A DNA stretch of 13,474 nt from NCBI GenBank assembly GCA_016788945.1, contig JAEUSA010000201.1:1-13474 (forward strand), in the 5' to 3' direction. Positions 1-6,084 of the stretch are shown one piece after another. Under the pieces are notes generated by a model that was not told the DNA's origin, searched no databases, and saw only the letters and a list, made by a program, of their open reading frames with translations. Within the stretch, counting starts at the first letter, position 1; each line of letters begins with the position of its first letter. This DNA comes from Leptospiraceae bacterium (GTDB lineage Bacteria > Spirochaetota > Leptospiria > Turneriellales > Turneriellaceae). The translations under genes were made by a program, and so were the position numbers.

Positions 1-88
1 CCTTCGAGTTTTCTGGATATATTTCCGAAAAAGGCCTTAGAAAAATCCCTTTGATTTGTTCAATCAATTTAAAAATCAATACTGTGAT

Positions 89-967
89 TTAGGAAACGGA
101 TTGTCCAACATTCTGACATATAACTAACATATCTTCATGAATTTGCTTACACAATTGCGGGTCGCCGGCCAAGGTAACCGCGCAATTTCTGGATGCGCAA
201 ATACCCGCAAGGAGGACAAAGACATAAGCATAGTCGCTCTTATAACCTCCCAGTTTTGAAACATCTGCAATTACTCTGTTTCTGCTGGTATTCAAGTGAA
301 TCACAAGCCCGCATATTGTTTCTTTCATCCATTCTGCTTCTTCGGGTGAAAGCTGACCAACAAATGAAAGCCGGAGGGTCCCGTTTTTGATCTTACTTTT
401 TATTCGTAGCGATGGAGAACCGACCATGGCCCGAAAAATATTGCCGACATCTCTTCGCAAAATTAACAGAAGCACTACGAAATACAAGGAAAAAACTATA
501 TTTACCACTCTATTTTTTAAGGTCAAGTCCTGTATGAATGGCACTGCGACCAAAGGCACTAACAAGAGCTGAATGCCGGTCAAATATGTTAAACTCAGAC
601 GACTATTCCGCCATCGGAGAGCGCTAACGATAAGGCAAAGCAGCAGGAAAGCAATCGGACCACCCAGGAGCACCCGTAGCAAATTGTGCCGGCAATGGGC
701 CGGCTCTGCACTGAAGAAAGGGGCATTTTCGCATTTTAACTGAACCCAATTCACCTGAACAGAAACGCCAACGACAAAACCCATGATGAGTAAAAAAAGC
801 ACCGCCGACCGACCGCTGATTACCTCTTTCAGATTCTGTAAGAATGCTTTCTCTTGTCTATCTGGCAATTCAGAGACTTTTTTGACAAAATCTTCTTTGC
901 CAATGCTATCATTTTTCTTAGTGCTCTTTTTTTTGCGCGCTGTCTTTTTCATTAATTCTTCTGCCAT
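89..967 (-). CDS. Four-helix membrane protein with C-terminal STAS-like domain
   Basis: A 292-residue protein. Its N-terminus is very lysine-rich (residues 7-18), so it should lie in the cytoplasm. Four hydrophobic segments follow, at about 54-73, 96-117, 126-146 and 152-170. The first outside loop carries two cysteines (C79, C92) that could form a disulfide. The soluble C-terminus (about 195-285) has the strand-helix-strand order of a STAS domain: LRLSFVGQLSPEEAEW, then VIADVSKLGGYKSDYAYVF, then CAVTLAGDP. The KSD triplet (243-245) sits where STAS proteins carry the D-S-S/T loop that can be phosphorylated. STAS domains work in anti-sigma antagonists and anion transporters, but these four helices are not a SulP transporter, so the role is unknown. 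The start is ATG at 965-967; a second ATG at codon 6 has a better purine stretch (GAAGAA) before it and may be the true start. The STAS assignment is by eye and tentative. Confidence 0.6.
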   Translation of the reverse strand: MAEELMKKTARKKKSTKKNDSIGKEDFVKKVSELPDRQEKAFLQNLKEVISGRSAVLFLLIMGFVVGVSVQVNWVQLKCENAPFFSAEPAHCRHNLLRVLLGGPIAFLLLCLIVSALRWRNSRLSLTYLTGIQLLLVPLVAVPFIQDLTLKNRVVNIVFSLYFVVLLLILRRDVGNIFRAMVGSPSLRIKSKIKNGTLRLSFVGQLSPEEAEWMKETICGLVIHLNTSRNRVIADVSKLGGYKSDYAYVFVLLAGICASRNCAVTLAGDPQLCKQIHEDMLVICQNVGQSVS

Positions 968-1095
968 CCATTCTGATATTGTTTGTATAAATTACCCTTT
1001 TTCCAATTTCGATCCAATACGGTATTACCAGTCTTTGGCACAAAAAGTTGAAAAAATTTGAATGGCTGCGACACTTAATCCAAAGGTTGCTAAGA

Positions 1096-1893
1096 TCAGC
1101 CAAGCTCTTTTCCCTGCCTGGACCGCTTGATCCCCCAACTTATGACATTGCGCAAAGGTAGAAGTGCATCAGAATCTTTTTTCAGCAGTCTGTACGCCGA
1201 CGATTTGTAGCCTGGGTAACGGTTGCGGATTTCCTCATCAGAATATCCAAAACGCGTGACGGATATTTCGGGTTGCAGATACAGCAGTGTACTAAACATC
1301 CGCTCCATTATGAACGCAATGTAAGAAAAATTGTTGGTCTTCGACGCAATTGAATGCAGAAACTCTTTGTCCGTAGCGTCTAATCCGGTTCGCAGTATTT
1401 CCGCCAGTATTCCGGTGAACTCCATGTACGCTTTCCAAAACCGCCCGTTACCCACCCAATAATTGCAGAAAGCAAAGCTCTCACGCGGTTGATTCCAGCT
1501 GCGCAGGTCTATCTGGTAGCCGGCACATTTAAGCAATTGTTGCGAAAAATCGAGAATACCTGGATGGTAAAAATCGCCCTGCAGCCACACATTGCGGAAT
1601 AGTAGCTCTTCCATCGGAAAAGGATTGAGAAAGTAAACGTCGGCTCCAGGGTGTTTACGAATGAAGTCGACAAAGCGGCTGCCGGGAATACGGCTCTTCT
1701 GACCGAATTTCCAGGAAACGAAGCCGGTATAATCAAATTTCGTGTGAGTCTGTTTTTTGAACTCTGTTTCAAAAACATGATATTCTGCCCATTCGCGGTT
1801 CGTATTAGCGGTGTTGTCATAGGGAATAAAATCAGGCTCGAGTTTAGCGATCTGCGCTGGATCATAATAAATTTGGTGGATGCCAATATTCAT
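1096..1893 (-). CDS. Conserved protein of unknown function
   Basis: A soluble protein of about 265 residues when started at the ATG at 1891-1893 (MNIGIHQIYY). An in-frame ATG at 1926 would add 11 residues, but a likely promoter at 1937-1964 would begin transcription almost on top of it, which favours the inner start. There is no signal peptide and no membrane segment. Recognisable blocks are IHQIYY near the N-terminus, then FIPYDNTAN, REWAEYHVF, GFVSWKFGQK, VYFLNPFP and NVWLQGDFYHPG. It is rich in Trp, Tyr and Phe. From memory, proteins with this pattern occur near surface-polysaccharide genes and glycosyltransferases, but I cannot name a family or a reaction, and no DXD motif or nucleotide-binding loop stands out. 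It is read in the same direction as the STAS-like membrane protein about 130 bp downstream, so co-transcription is possible. Confidence 0.7.
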   Translation of the reverse strand: MNIGIHQIYYDPAQIAKLEPDFIPYDNTANTNREWAEYHVFETEFKKQTHTKFDYTGFVSWKFGQKSRIPGSRFVDFIRKHPGADVYFLNPFPMEELLFRNVWLQGDFYHPGILDFSQQLLKCAGYQIDLRSWNQPRESFAFCNYWVGNGRFWKAYMEFTGILAEILRTGLDATDKEFLHSIASKTNNFSYIAFIMERMFSTLLYLQPEISVTRFGYSDEEIRNRYPGYKSSAYRLLKKDSDALLPLRNVISWGIKRSRQGKELG

Positions 1894-1936
1894 CGCCGCT
1901 TCTAAGCCCAGTGAAGAAATCATCACGTCAATTTGA

Positions 1937-1964
1937 ATTATCCCTATGCCCGCTGTCGTGTGAA
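1937..1964 (-). promoter_or_regulatory. Candidate sigma-70-type promoter for the 1096-1893 gene
   Basis: Reading the minus strand, a -35-like TTCACA (1959-1964) and a -10-like GATAAT (1937-1942) are separated by 16 bp. Each matches the housekeeping consensus at five of six positions. Transcription would begin near 1930, leaving a leader of about 37 nt before the ATG at 1893. Assigned by eye only. Confidence 0.35.
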
Positions 1965-2284
1965 TGCACTATCGTCCCGGAATGGACGAAGAAAAATTCC
2001 GCGCGCAAATAGAAGAATTGCGGCATCAGGAAAAGAAAGTGCGGCAAAAAATTGGCAGCGAAAAGGCTGTAGACGACACACAACAGAGCAGCCGCTCTCG
2101 CGCGATGCGCTACACCTGGCTCGGGGCTGAGTTTGCTGCAATCTTTTTTGCCTTCGTTTATGGCGGTAACTGGCTTGATGGCCGGCTGGGTACAAAGCCT
2201 TGGCTGGTGCTTGTCGGCATCATCACGGGTTTCAGTATCGCGCTCTACCGGCTCATTTTCGTCGCGAGGAAACTCAGCGAATGA
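1964..2284 (+). CDS. AtpZ/AtpI-family membrane protein
   Basis: A small protein of up to 106 residues. The first half is charged and probably coiled-coil (EEKFRAQIEELRHQEKK). Two membrane helices follow, at about 54-72 and 79-100. The signature GAEFAAIFFAFVYGGNWLD, then GTKPWLVLVGIITG, matches the AtpZ/AtpI pattern of Gly-rich helix, Asp, xxPW and second Gly-rich helix. Such proteins assist assembly of the F1Fo ATP synthase or its c-ring in the inner membrane. No atp structural gene follows here, so a role in ATP synthase assembly rests on the family alone. The ATG at 1964 directly follows an in-frame stop; the ATG at 1982 (MDEEKF) is an equally possible start, and neither has a strong ribosome site. 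The stop overlaps the ispE start as ATGA. Confidence 0.7.
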   Translation: MHYRPGMDEEKFRAQIEELRHQEKKVRQKIGSEKAVDDTQQSSRSRAMRYTWLGAEFAAIFFAFVYGGNWLDGRLGTKPWLVLVGIITGFSIALYRLIFVARKLSE

Positions 2285-3267
2285 TTTTCGCCCCGGCGAA
2301 AATTAATTTAGGTTTAAGAATCACGGGGCGCTATGCCAACGGGTATCACCATTTAGAATCGCTGTTTATCCCCCTGACGCTTTACGATCGTATTACGGTG
2401 CGCCTCGCAGCACGCGACGAGGTTGTTCACCATTGGCCGGCAAATACGCCGCCCCAAGCAAGGCGTGAGCTCGGTCTCGGTACGGCGAAAAACCCGCTGC
2501 TGATAGGTGCATTGGCGCTGGTGCGGGATTTTCTGCGGGAACAAACAGGCGATGAATTACCCCCTCTTTTAGTCACGCTGACAAAACGCATACCGTCACC
2601 GTCAGGGCTCGGTGGGGCTTCGGCCGACGCAGCGGCGCTGATCAGGCTGCTCCTTAATCATCACCTGATCGAGCAGCCGCCCGAGACATTTTGGCCGGCG
2701 GTTACGCGCATTGGCGCAGACGTACCGTTTTTTCTCCGCTATGGTCTCAGAGGCAAGAGTGCCTTGCTGCAGGGTATCGGTCATGAGCTCAGCGGTTGCA
2801 CGGCACCGCTACTTGCCGGTGTTGTGGCGATACCGCCATTCGGTTTTTCGACGCAGTTGATGTTCGCGTACGTTCGCAAGCTCGAGTTGCCTCGCATGGA
2901 GGCCAAACCGATGACTGGTGGCATCGATTTTACTTTACGCCTCAACGAAATTCCCTGTTCAGACGAACTTGCCGTCGGTGTCAGGCACGTGATCAACGAC
3001 TTTGACACCGCGGCAGAAGCGGTATTTCCTATACAATTTGCGCTGCTGCAGCAGGCAAAACGGACGATGGCATTCGCGGCAAGTCAGATGCTCGCGCGTG
3101 AGTGGTTTGTGGGAATGACGGGTTCGGGTGCCGGGCTTTTTGCCCTCACGGCGAATACAGTTACTGCGGATGCGCTGAGATGGATGGCGAACGTGCTCAG
3201 AGCACGACTGTCCGGCTGGCAGGTATTCCCGGTGCGCAGTCATACTGTTTCTGATATTGGGCCGTAG
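2281..3267 (+). CDS. ispE: 4-diphosphocytidyl-2-C-methyl-D-erythritol kinase
   Basis: A GHMP-family kinase of 328 residues, close to the usual ~290-310. It phosphorylates the 2-hydroxyl of CDP-methylerythritol with ATP in the cytoplasmic MEP route to isopentenyl diphosphate. All diagnostic motifs are present: PAKINLGLRITGRYANGYHHL at the N-terminus with Lys7, the ATP-binding loop PSPSGLGGASADAA (about 105-118), GADVPFF with the probable catalytic Asp147, and the C-terminal MTGSGAGLFAL loop. The ATG at 2281 is preceded by GAGGA at 2266-2270, which fixes the start; it overlaps the stop of the AtpZ/AtpI-like gene, suggesting translational coupling. The last bases, including the TAG stop (3265-3267), also form the 5' end of a tRNA-Gln. 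Product assignment is secure. Confidence 0.97.
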   Translation: MIFAPAKINLGLRITGRYANGYHHLESLFIPLTLYDRITVRLAARDEVVHHWPANTPPQARRELGLGTAKNPLLIGALALVRDFLREQTGDELPPLLVTLTKRIPSPSGLGGASADAAALIRLLLNHHLIEQPPETFWPAVTRIGADVPFFLRYGLRGKSALLQGIGHELSGCTAPLLAGVVAIPPFGFSTQLMFAYVRKLELPRMEAKPMTGGIDFTLRLNEIPCSDELAVGVRHVINDFDTAAEAVFPIQFALLQQAKRTMAFAASQMLAREWFVGMTGSGAGLFALTANTVTADALRWMANVLRARLSGWQVFPVRSHTVSDIGP

Positions 3268-3329
3268 CCAAGTGGTAAGGCAGCGGATTTTGATTCCGCC
3301 ATGCGAAGGTTCGACCCCTTCCGGCCCAG
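3258..3329 (+). tRNA. tRNA-Gln (anticodon TTG)
   Basis: A complete cloverleaf can be folded by eye. The acceptor stem is TGGGCCG (3258-3264) with CGGCCCA (3322-3328). The D arm is GCC/GGC. The anticodon stem GCGGA/TCCGC holds the loop TTTTGAT, giving anticodon TTG. The T arm is GAAGG-TTCGACC-CCTTC (3305-3321), and the discriminator base is G at 3329. The bases after it are CAA, so the CCA tail is not encoded and must be added. The first ten bases overlap the end of ispE, so the tRNA is probably cut from the ispE transcript, or has a promoter inside ispE. Confidence 0.96.
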
Positions 3330-3337
3330 CAAAAATC

Positions 3338-3362
3338 AAGGCTGCCTGTGGCAGCCTTTTTT
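3338..3362 (+). terminator. Intrinsic terminator after tRNA-Gln
   Basis: A perfect 9-bp stem, AAGGCTGCC with GGCAGCCTT, encloses a 3-nt loop (TGT) and runs into a stretch of T. It begins 9 nt after the tRNA and closes the AtpZ/AtpI-like, ispE and tRNA-Gln unit. Confidence 0.9.
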
Positions 3363-3430
3363 ATGTCCATGACTGATGCGTACCTGCCGAAGAACCTTGA
3401 CGGCAGCGCCGCGCCCCTGAATACAGCGAC

Positions 3431-4066
3431 ATGAGCGAGCATAAGCGTCCTTCACCGCTGAAACGCAAGTACCTGATCGATTTCAAATTCCAAAGCAAGT
3501 TCATTATCAATGCGGTCATACCGCTGATGCTATTTGTGCTCGTATTGGCGTTTGGCTTCATGTACGCGGTGAACAGTATTGCAAAAGAATACCAGTTTGA
3601 AAACACTGCTGAACTCATACAGAAACTGTCGATGACCCTCGGTAATGACGCAACCTCAGGTGTGGTCTTTCAGAAAGTAAAGCTGTATGGCGTTCTGACG
3701 CTCGTCGCCCTTGCGGTGGTCATGGCGCTCAGCCTGACGATACTCTTCTTGCTGTTTTCGCACCGCATCGCCGGCCCGGTATTGCGTATCGAGCGCACAC
3801 TGGAAGAAATTCTGCACGGCGACCTGACACACCGTATTTCGTTAAGGCACGGCGATGAGCTCAAAGAAACCGCCGATCACCTGAATACGATGCTCGACGG
3901 CCTGCAGGCCCGCGTCAAGCGCATCGATCAAATGGCACGTTTCATGCACGAAAGTCTTGAACAGATGATTAAAGAGGCACCGCCCGAAAAAAAAGAGCAA
4001 TTACTTAAGCTCGACGATCTCGCGCGCGGGGTTAAAGAAGCCATATCGGATTTCAAACTGCAATAA
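3431..4066 (+). CDS. HAMP-domain membrane protein without an output domain
   Basis: A 211-residue inner-membrane protein. It has a basic N-terminus, a first membrane helix at about 24-46, a short outside segment of about 40 residues, and a second helix at about 86-109. A HAMP domain follows directly (about 108-160): SHRIAGPVLRIERTLEEI, the GDL turn, and HGDELKETADHLNTM, with the conserved Pro116 and the DEL motif. The tail (161-211) is charged and helical, with no kinase, cyclase or chemotaxis-signalling domain. HAMP domains relay conformational signals across membranes; with no output domain it may act by pairing with another sensor or with a cytoplasmic partner, which is inference. The start is ATG at 3431. 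The stop sits at the beginning of the methyltransferase reading frame, so the two genes may be translated together. Confidence 0.8.
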   Translation: MSEHKRPSPLKRKYLIDFKFQSKFIINAVIPLMLFVLVLAFGFMYAVNSIAKEYQFENTAELIQKLSMTLGNDATSGVVFQKVKLYGVLTLVALAVVMALSLTILFLLFSHRIAGPVLRIERTLEEILHGDLTHRISLRHGDELKETADHLNTMLDGLQARVKRIDQMARFMHESLEQMIKEAPPEKKEQLLKLDDLARGVKEAISDFKLQ

Positions 4067-4113
4067 ACCGCTTTTCTCTCCCCTACTCGGCATTTGCGCC
4101 GCTATATGACGCG

Positions 4114-4770
4114 GTGATGGCCGATGTGCCTTATGCCGACTGGTTCGCCTATGCACTTCGGTTTTTCCCTAAAGGCAAAGACTACCGTATAGCCGAACTG
4201 TGCAGCGGCCCCGGACGAATGGCAGGTCTCACCCGCGCTGGGGGATTTTACACGGTGTGTCTTGATTTCTCGCTCGCAACATTGTCGGCGACCGAGGGTG
4301 AGCGGGTATGCGGCGATGTGCGCAGGCTACCCTTTACCGACGGTGCATTCGGTGCGCTGCTCGCGGTAAACGGCTCAGTCAATTATTTGCCTGATACCGA
4401 TGCGCTCGAGAGATATTTCAGCGAATGCCGGAGAGTCTTATCGGCAGCGGGCAGCCTTATTATGGATTTTTGTCCGCTCAGTCGCGCCGCAGAACTACAT
4501 GGCAGGTCTTTTCAGGCTCTCGACGGAAGGGTAAATTTCGCACACCGTTTCAATGCTCAGGATGCCGAACTGGTATCTCTTGTTACCATCAAATCTGACG
4601 GGCAAACCAGTCTGCACGAGCTGCACCGGCAGCGCATTTTTTCCTGGCGACAAATTAAAGCTGCCGCTGAAGCGGCAGGATTCGATACCTGCGCGCGCGA
4701 TGAAAATTTCAACATGCCTTACGCCGGTTTATCGCCGATGGTATCCTGCGTCTTTGTGAGGCGCACATAA
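4114..4770 (+). CDS. Class I SAM-dependent methyltransferase
   Basis: The first ordinary start codon is GTG at 4114, with ATG next at 4117, giving 218 residues. Numbered from there, SAM-binding motif I is IAELCSGPG (26-34), CLDFS (49-53) carries the acidic end of strand 2, and GDVRRLPF (68-74) is the usual motif before strand 4. SECRRVL followed by GSLIMDF fits the later strand. The substrate is unknown. The frame stays open upstream to about 4036, and codons 4084-4113 encode YSAFAPLYDA; with the VMADVPYADW that follows, this is the typical N-terminus of this methyltransferase group. The true start is therefore probably upstream, perhaps ATA at 4063-4065, which would overlap the HAMP gene stop and give about 235 residues. 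The last 52 bp overlap the end of the transporter gene on the other strand. Confidence 0.85.
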   Translation: MMADVPYADWFAYALRFFPKGKDYRIAELCSGPGRMAGLTRAGGFYTVCLDFSLATLSATEGERVCGDVRRLPFTDGAFGALLAVNGSVNYLPDTDALERYFSECRRVLSAAGSLIMDFCPLSRAAELHGRSFQALDGRVNFAHRFNAQDAELVSLVTIKSDGQTSLHELHRQRIFSWRQIKAAAEAAGFDTCARDENFNMPYAGLSPMVSCVFVRRT

Positions 4771-6008
4771 CGGGCAAGTAGCAACAATGAGGCAATGAAA
4801 GCCGCCGCGGGCAGTGCGATGAACAAGACCGAAATCGTATGCGCCACGGCAGATTCACGTGCGCCGACTCTATAGCCGGCGAAACTCAATGCAAGGCCGA
4901 TTACAAGCGGTGCGCATGCCATTGCAGATTTATTGACGAAAGTGAACGCGGCAAAGTAGAGCCCTTCTTCTGCCGTCGAGTCTTTCGTTGCAAACGAAAT
5001 CTCCTGCGGGACAAACAGTATCACGGCGCCGGCAAAGCCGCCGGCAAACACGGCAAAGACAATCAGCCACACAGAAAATCCGCTTAAGGTGAGCAGCAAC
5101 GTCGGGAAGGCGATGATAATACAGACAAGCGCCATAGCCCACAGACGGTATCGGTTGAAACGCTGCGATAGCGCCGACCATACGGGTACGAGCGCCGTCG
5201 CGCTGAGCAGAAAAGCAACGGCAAGCGATTCACCGAGGCCACTCTGGCCCAGAACATAATCGGTGAAGTAGAGAGAAACTGCCAGCAGCGTGGTGGCGGC
5301 AAACTGGTTAAAAAAACTCATTGCCGCGATCAGACCGAATCGGCGGTTTTTTACCAGCACACCGAGCGCCTCAACGAACGAATGCGGTGCCTGCGCCGCG
5401 GCAGGGAATGTATCGCGATAGCGCGCCAATGGAATCGCCCCCAACAGAGCCAGCACGGCCAGCATCGCGGCGATCAGTAAGAACAGCGTCGTACCGCCTG
5501 TCTTCTGGTAAGGCACCAGCAGCTTCAACGCCACGGCACCGAAGATGGTACCGAGGGTTTCAATGACCGCCCGCGAAGCAAACAGCGGAGCACCCGGATT
5601 CACCGATTGCATAGCGCCCAGCCAGGCATAATGTGGAATATAGGTCAGCGTTACCCCAAGATAAATAACAAAAATGCCGATTGCAGGCAGTGCATAACTT
5701 GCAGCATTAATGCTGCCTGGCGAGCCGGCGAGAGCCGGCATGAATGCCAGCAGCATTCCACCCGAAAGCGCGATAACGCCCGCCGCGATGAACGAACGCC
5801 GCCGCCGCCATTTGTCGCTCAGATACCCGCAGACCGGGTCGAGTACCGCATCGGTCACGCGAGAAACAAAGAAAATGCCTCCCACAATCGCGCTGTCAAG
5901 CAGCAGGCTGTCGGTCGCGAATTTCTGATAAAACTGTGAAATAACAAATTGAACAAAGCCGCCAAGCAGCATCGGTAGCGCGAGAATAATTGTGGTGGAG
6001 AGGTTCAC
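4719..6008 (-). CDS. MFS transporter, GPH cation-symporter (MelB-like) type
   Basis: A protein of 429 residues with about twelve hydrophobic segments along its whole length, as expected for the major facilitator superfamily. Residues 44-70 (GIFFVSRVTDAVLDPVCGYL, then SDKWRRRRS) match the GPH/MelB signature: Arg50, Asp53 and Asp57 in helix 2, then the basic loop 2-3. In MelB the equivalent acidic residues take part in cation and sugar binding. The likely role is cation-coupled uptake or export of a small solute across the inner membrane; the substrate cannot be told from sequence. The start appears to be GTG at 6006-6008, without a strong ribosome site. The upstream lipoprotein gene has its own terminator, so this gene probably needs a separate promoter, which I could not identify in the 35 bp available. 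Its last 17 codons overlap the methyltransferase gene. Confidence 0.85.
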   Translation of the reverse strand: MNLSTTIILALPMLLGGFVQFVISQFYQKFATDSLLLDSAIVGGIFFVSRVTDAVLDPVCGYLSDKWRRRRSFIAAGVIALSGGMLLAFMPALAGSPGSINAASYALPAIGIFVIYLGVTLTYIPHYAWLGAMQSVNPGAPLFASRAVIETLGTIFGAVALKLLVPYQKTGGTTLFLLIAAMLAVLALLGAIPLARYRDTFPAAAQAPHSFVEALGVLVKNRRFGLIAAMSFFNQFAATTLLAVSLYFTDYVLGQSGLGESLAVAFLLSATALVPVWSALSQRFNRYRLWAMALVCIIIAFPTLLLTLSGFSVWLIVFAVFAGGFAGAVILFVPQEISFATKDSTAEEGLYFAAFTFVNKSAMACAPLVIGLALSFAGYRVGARESAVAHTISVLFIALPAAAFIASLLLLARYVRLTKTQDTIGDKPA

Positions 6009-6043
6009 TGTTTGCGCTGCAACTTGTGCACGCGACGCAAATC

Positions 6044-6084
6044 AAAAAAACGCCTGGCTCTTATGGTTCAACCAAAGCAAGGCG
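6044..6084 (-). terminator. Intrinsic terminator overlapping the lipoprotein stop
   Basis: On the minus strand, bases 6084 to 6051 fold into a hairpin. Outer CGCCT pairs with AGGCG, then one mismatch, then GCTTT pairs with AAGAGC-side bases including one G-T pair. Seven T follow (6044-6050). The lipoprotein stop codon (6061-6063) lies inside the hairpin, so the final codons double as terminator. Confidence 0.6.

Noticed and set aside
1..88. Possible terminator for the 89-967 gene
   Set aside because: Only short stems (AAGGCCTT, or AAAGG with CCTTT around a long loop) can be drawn and none is convincing; nothing else is seen in this stretch.
1016..1026. Palindrome AATAC-G-GTATT between the first two genes
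   Set aside because: It is an 11-bp perfect inverted repeat, but without promoter elements or a candidate regulator nearby it is compatible with chance.
2959..3339. A minus-strand open frame across ispE and tRNA-Gln
   Set aside because: It is antisense to a securely identified ispE and passes through the tRNA, with Arg/Cys-rich composition typical of shadows.
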